A stretch of 5,777 nt of DNA. It comes from F23-D06 sp947165685. GTDB lineage: Bacteria; Bacteroidota; Bacteroidia; Bacteroidales; WCHB1-69. Within the stretch, counting starts at the first letter, position 1; every line of letters begins with the position of its first letter. The DNA lies in assembly GCA_947165685.1 (NCBI GenBank), contig CAMVBK010000105.1, positions 1 through 5,777 on the forward strand. The letters run 5' to 3'. The position numbers and the translations under genes were made by a program. The notes beneath the pieces were generated by a model, which was not told the DNA's origin, did not search any database, and saw only the letters and a program-made list of their open reading frames with translations. Below, piece after piece: positions 4,755 to 5,777 of the stretch.

Positions 4755-4782
4755 GGTTATTGGTTATGGGTTATTGGTTATT
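4755..4782 (-). repeat. Heptamer array NATAACC x4 before the gp37-like gene
   Basis: Read on the minus strand, the four units are AATAACC, AATAACC, CATAACC and AATAACC, ending 3 nt (ATT) before the ATG at 4751. This is the same heptamer type and copy number as at 1770-1797, in the same orientation relative to the downstream gene although on the opposite strand. Confidence 0.82.
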
Positions 4783-4792
4783 GAAGCCTTCT

Positions 4793-5272
4793 TTATCGGA
4801 AGTTTTTGGCCATGCGTTTGAGTTCGGCTTCGATGTTGCGTTTGGCGACGCGGTCGATGGTTTTGTCGAGGCCGGGGTATTCTCCGAGAAACTGCCGCTG
4901 GGGGATGGGGATCTTGATTTTGGATCCGGGCTTCACCAAGGCCATGTATTTGTATTTGGTCAGTCCGGTTTTCTTGAACATGGCCCAGAAGTACTTCTTC
5001 ATCTTCGGGGTGACCTTGGTGACGACGGTGCCGCCTTCGTTGTGGATGGCGGAATAGGGGGTGGAGGAGGTGAAGGTGAGGCTGCTGCCCGACACCTTTG
5101 AGCGGATGGAGCGGCGCAGGGTGCCGGTGTTGTTCAGGTGGGTGGCCACGCCGTCTTTGCGGGGCTTCCACTTCTTGCCGAAGAACCCGCCCTTGGAGAA
5201 GTTCTTGTCGAAGTGGTCGGTAAGGTCCACGCGAAGGTCGGAGAGGATGTTCTGGAGGAGGTTGTTGGGCAT
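4793..5272 (-). CDS. Phage virion morphogenesis protein (Mu gpG family)
   Basis: This 159-aa protein has the hallmarks of the gpG / tail-completion family: an N-terminal helix, FFGKKWKPRKDG, then LNNTGTLRRSIRSKVSGSSL, and a strand with SSTPYSAIHNEGGTV. A basic Lys-rich region (about 84-120) and IPQRQFLGEYPGLDKTIDRV near the C-terminus follow. The LxxTGxLxxS, YAxIHxxGG and RxFLG elements are all present in recognisable form. In Mu, gpG is required for tail or head-tail joining. The leader on the minus strand contains AATCACCAA (5302-5294) and an A-rich stretch with no Shine-Dalgarno. No promoter is seen upstream on the minus strand, so transcription probably enters from the right. Confidence 0.82.
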   Translation of the reverse strand: MPNNLLQNILSDLRVDLTDHFDKNFSKGGFFGKKWKPRKDGVATHLNNTGTLRRSIRSKVSGSSLTFTSSTPYSAIHNEGGTVVTKVTPKMKKYFWAMFKKTGLTKYKYMALVKPGSKIKIPIPQRQFLGEYPGLDKTIDRVAKRNIEAELKRMAKNFR

Positions 5273-5305
5273 AATTTTTCTTCTTTTGGTTTGTTGGTGA
5301 TTTTG

Positions 5306-5313
5306 TATTTTTG
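5306..5313 (+). promoter_or_regulatory. Bacteroidetes-type -7 element for the membrane protein gene
   Basis: TATTTTTG fits TAnnTTTG, with TTTG at 5285-5288 as a possible -33 box 17 nt upstream. The ATG at 5342 follows 28 nt downstream. The 16-nt context is identical to that at 3997-4012. Confidence 0.62.
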
Positions 5314-5341
5314 CGGAATCGTTTAACCTAAATGTTTTTGT

Positions 5342-5680
5342 ATGAAAGATTTCGTGTTATCAGTAGTCGCATCGTTGTTGGCATCTGTGATTTTCCTTGC
5401 TTTTTCCGTTGTGAGTTCAACTCCCGGATTGATTATCCTGTCTGCTGTTTTGTGTGGCCTTTTGGCCCTGTTTTCTTTGTATCTGATTATTGCAAACAGA
5501 TGTTCAAAGAACACGTTGAAAGGAAAGAGTTTGGAAGGAAGCAAGGTGGGAGTTGAAGGCAGGGATGATTTAGTGGTTTTTGAGAAGGTCTCCTTGCTGC
5601 GTCCTAATTATATCAAGTTTAGGGACAAAGACGGGAATACAGGTCTTGCCCATTATTTAAGGGTGATTGTGTTTATATAA
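5342..5680 (+). CDS. Two-helix membrane protein, probable moron
   Basis: This 112-aa protein has two predicted membrane segments: about residues 4-26 (FVLSVVASLLASVIFLAF and onward) and 28-51 (PGLIILSAVLCGLLALFSLY and onward). A basic stretch (NRCSKNTLKGK) then leads to a roughly 55-residue soluble domain (DDLVVFEKVSLLRPNYIKFR, then DGNTGLAHYLRVIVF). No family is recognised. The gene is visibly AT-richer than the virion genes, reads opposite to them and has its own promoter, all typical of a moron (extra gene expressed from the prophage). Superinfection exclusion or another host-envelope role is a guess. Confidence 0.68.
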   Translation: MKDFVLSVVASLLASVIFLAFSVVSSTPGLIILSAVLCGLLALFSLYLIIANRCSKNTLKGKSLEGSKVGVEGRDDLVVFEKVSLLRPNYIKFRDKDGNTGLAHYLRVIVFI

Positions 5681-5749
5681 CGAGATACCCAGTAGCCCAA
5701 GTGAAACCCCGAGCACTATTCCGAGAACAATCAATTGCCATTTTTCCAT
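5657..5749 (-). CDS. 30-residue single-span membrane miniprotein
   Basis: On the minus strand an ATG at 5749 opens a 30-codon frame: MEKWQLIVLGIVLG, VSLGLLGISLY, then KHNHP and TAA. It is one hydrophobic helix of about 21 residues with a charged, Trp-containing N-terminus and a basic C-terminus. A good Shine-Dalgarno (AAAGGAG, 5763-5757) lies 7 nt upstream of the start, which strongly supports translation. Its 3' end overlaps the membrane protein gene tail-to-tail by 24 nt. A holin-, spanin- or regulator-like role is possible, but no family is recognised. Confidence 0.55.
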   Translation of the reverse strand: MEKWQLIVLGIVLGVSLGLLGISLYKHNHP

Positions 5750-5777
5750 ATTTTTTCTCCTTTCGTTGTTTGGTATT

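Noticed and set aside
1..5777. CRISPR array, insertion sequence, diversity-generating retroelement or phage att site
   Set aside because: No spaced repeats of CRISPR size, no transposase or reverse transcriptase frame, and no terminal inverted repeats were seen. The tandem heptamers are too short and have no spacers.

Overview
This window reads as part of a Mu-like (transposable) prophage of a Bacteroidales bacterium. The phage signature is a GemA/gp16-like protein, a Gam-type host-nuclease inhibitor, a DUF4406 protein, a DnaA-C-terminal-like DNA-binding protein, a gpG-type virion morphogenesis protein and a gp37-type tail protein. The host assignment rests on TAnnTTTG-type promoters (TATTTTTG), mostly missing Shine-Dalgarno sequences and A/C-rich leaders. 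A precise genus cannot be read from the sequence.

Layout. Positions 27-3962 hold a rightward early/accessory gene set: a 62-aa protein, GemA-like, three AT-richer small unknowns (one HTH-like, one zinc-ribbon-like), Gam, a tRNA-like element at 2334-2419, DUF4406, a protein with a replication-protein-like C-terminal segment, an unknown, and a DnaA-C-like HTH protein. A strong hairpin terminator (3975-4000) closes this set. A Bacteroidetes-type promoter (4002-4009) follows directly and drives an 87-aa unknown (4031-4294). Two virion genes on the minus strand run toward it from the right: gpG-like (5272-4793) and gp37-like (4751-4269). To their right lies a plus-strand two-helix membrane protein (5342-5680) with its own promoter, facing a 30-aa minus-strand membrane miniprotein (5749-5657).

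How it may work together. By analogy with Mu, Gam protects DNA ends, GemA is an early modulator, and the DnaA-C-like protein sits last before the early terminator, where Mu encodes its middle regulator Mor. The virion genes would come on later from the opposite strand. Unlike Mu, the early and structural genes converge.

Most notable are three non-coding patterns. First, a nearly complete tRNA shell (perfect 7-bp acceptor stem, canonical T arm, good D arm) lacks a recognisable anticodon arm. Second, heptameric tandem arrays of different sequence sit directly before several start codons on both strands. Third, an exact 22-nt leader duplication and a recurring TCACCAA motif lie upstream of five genes.
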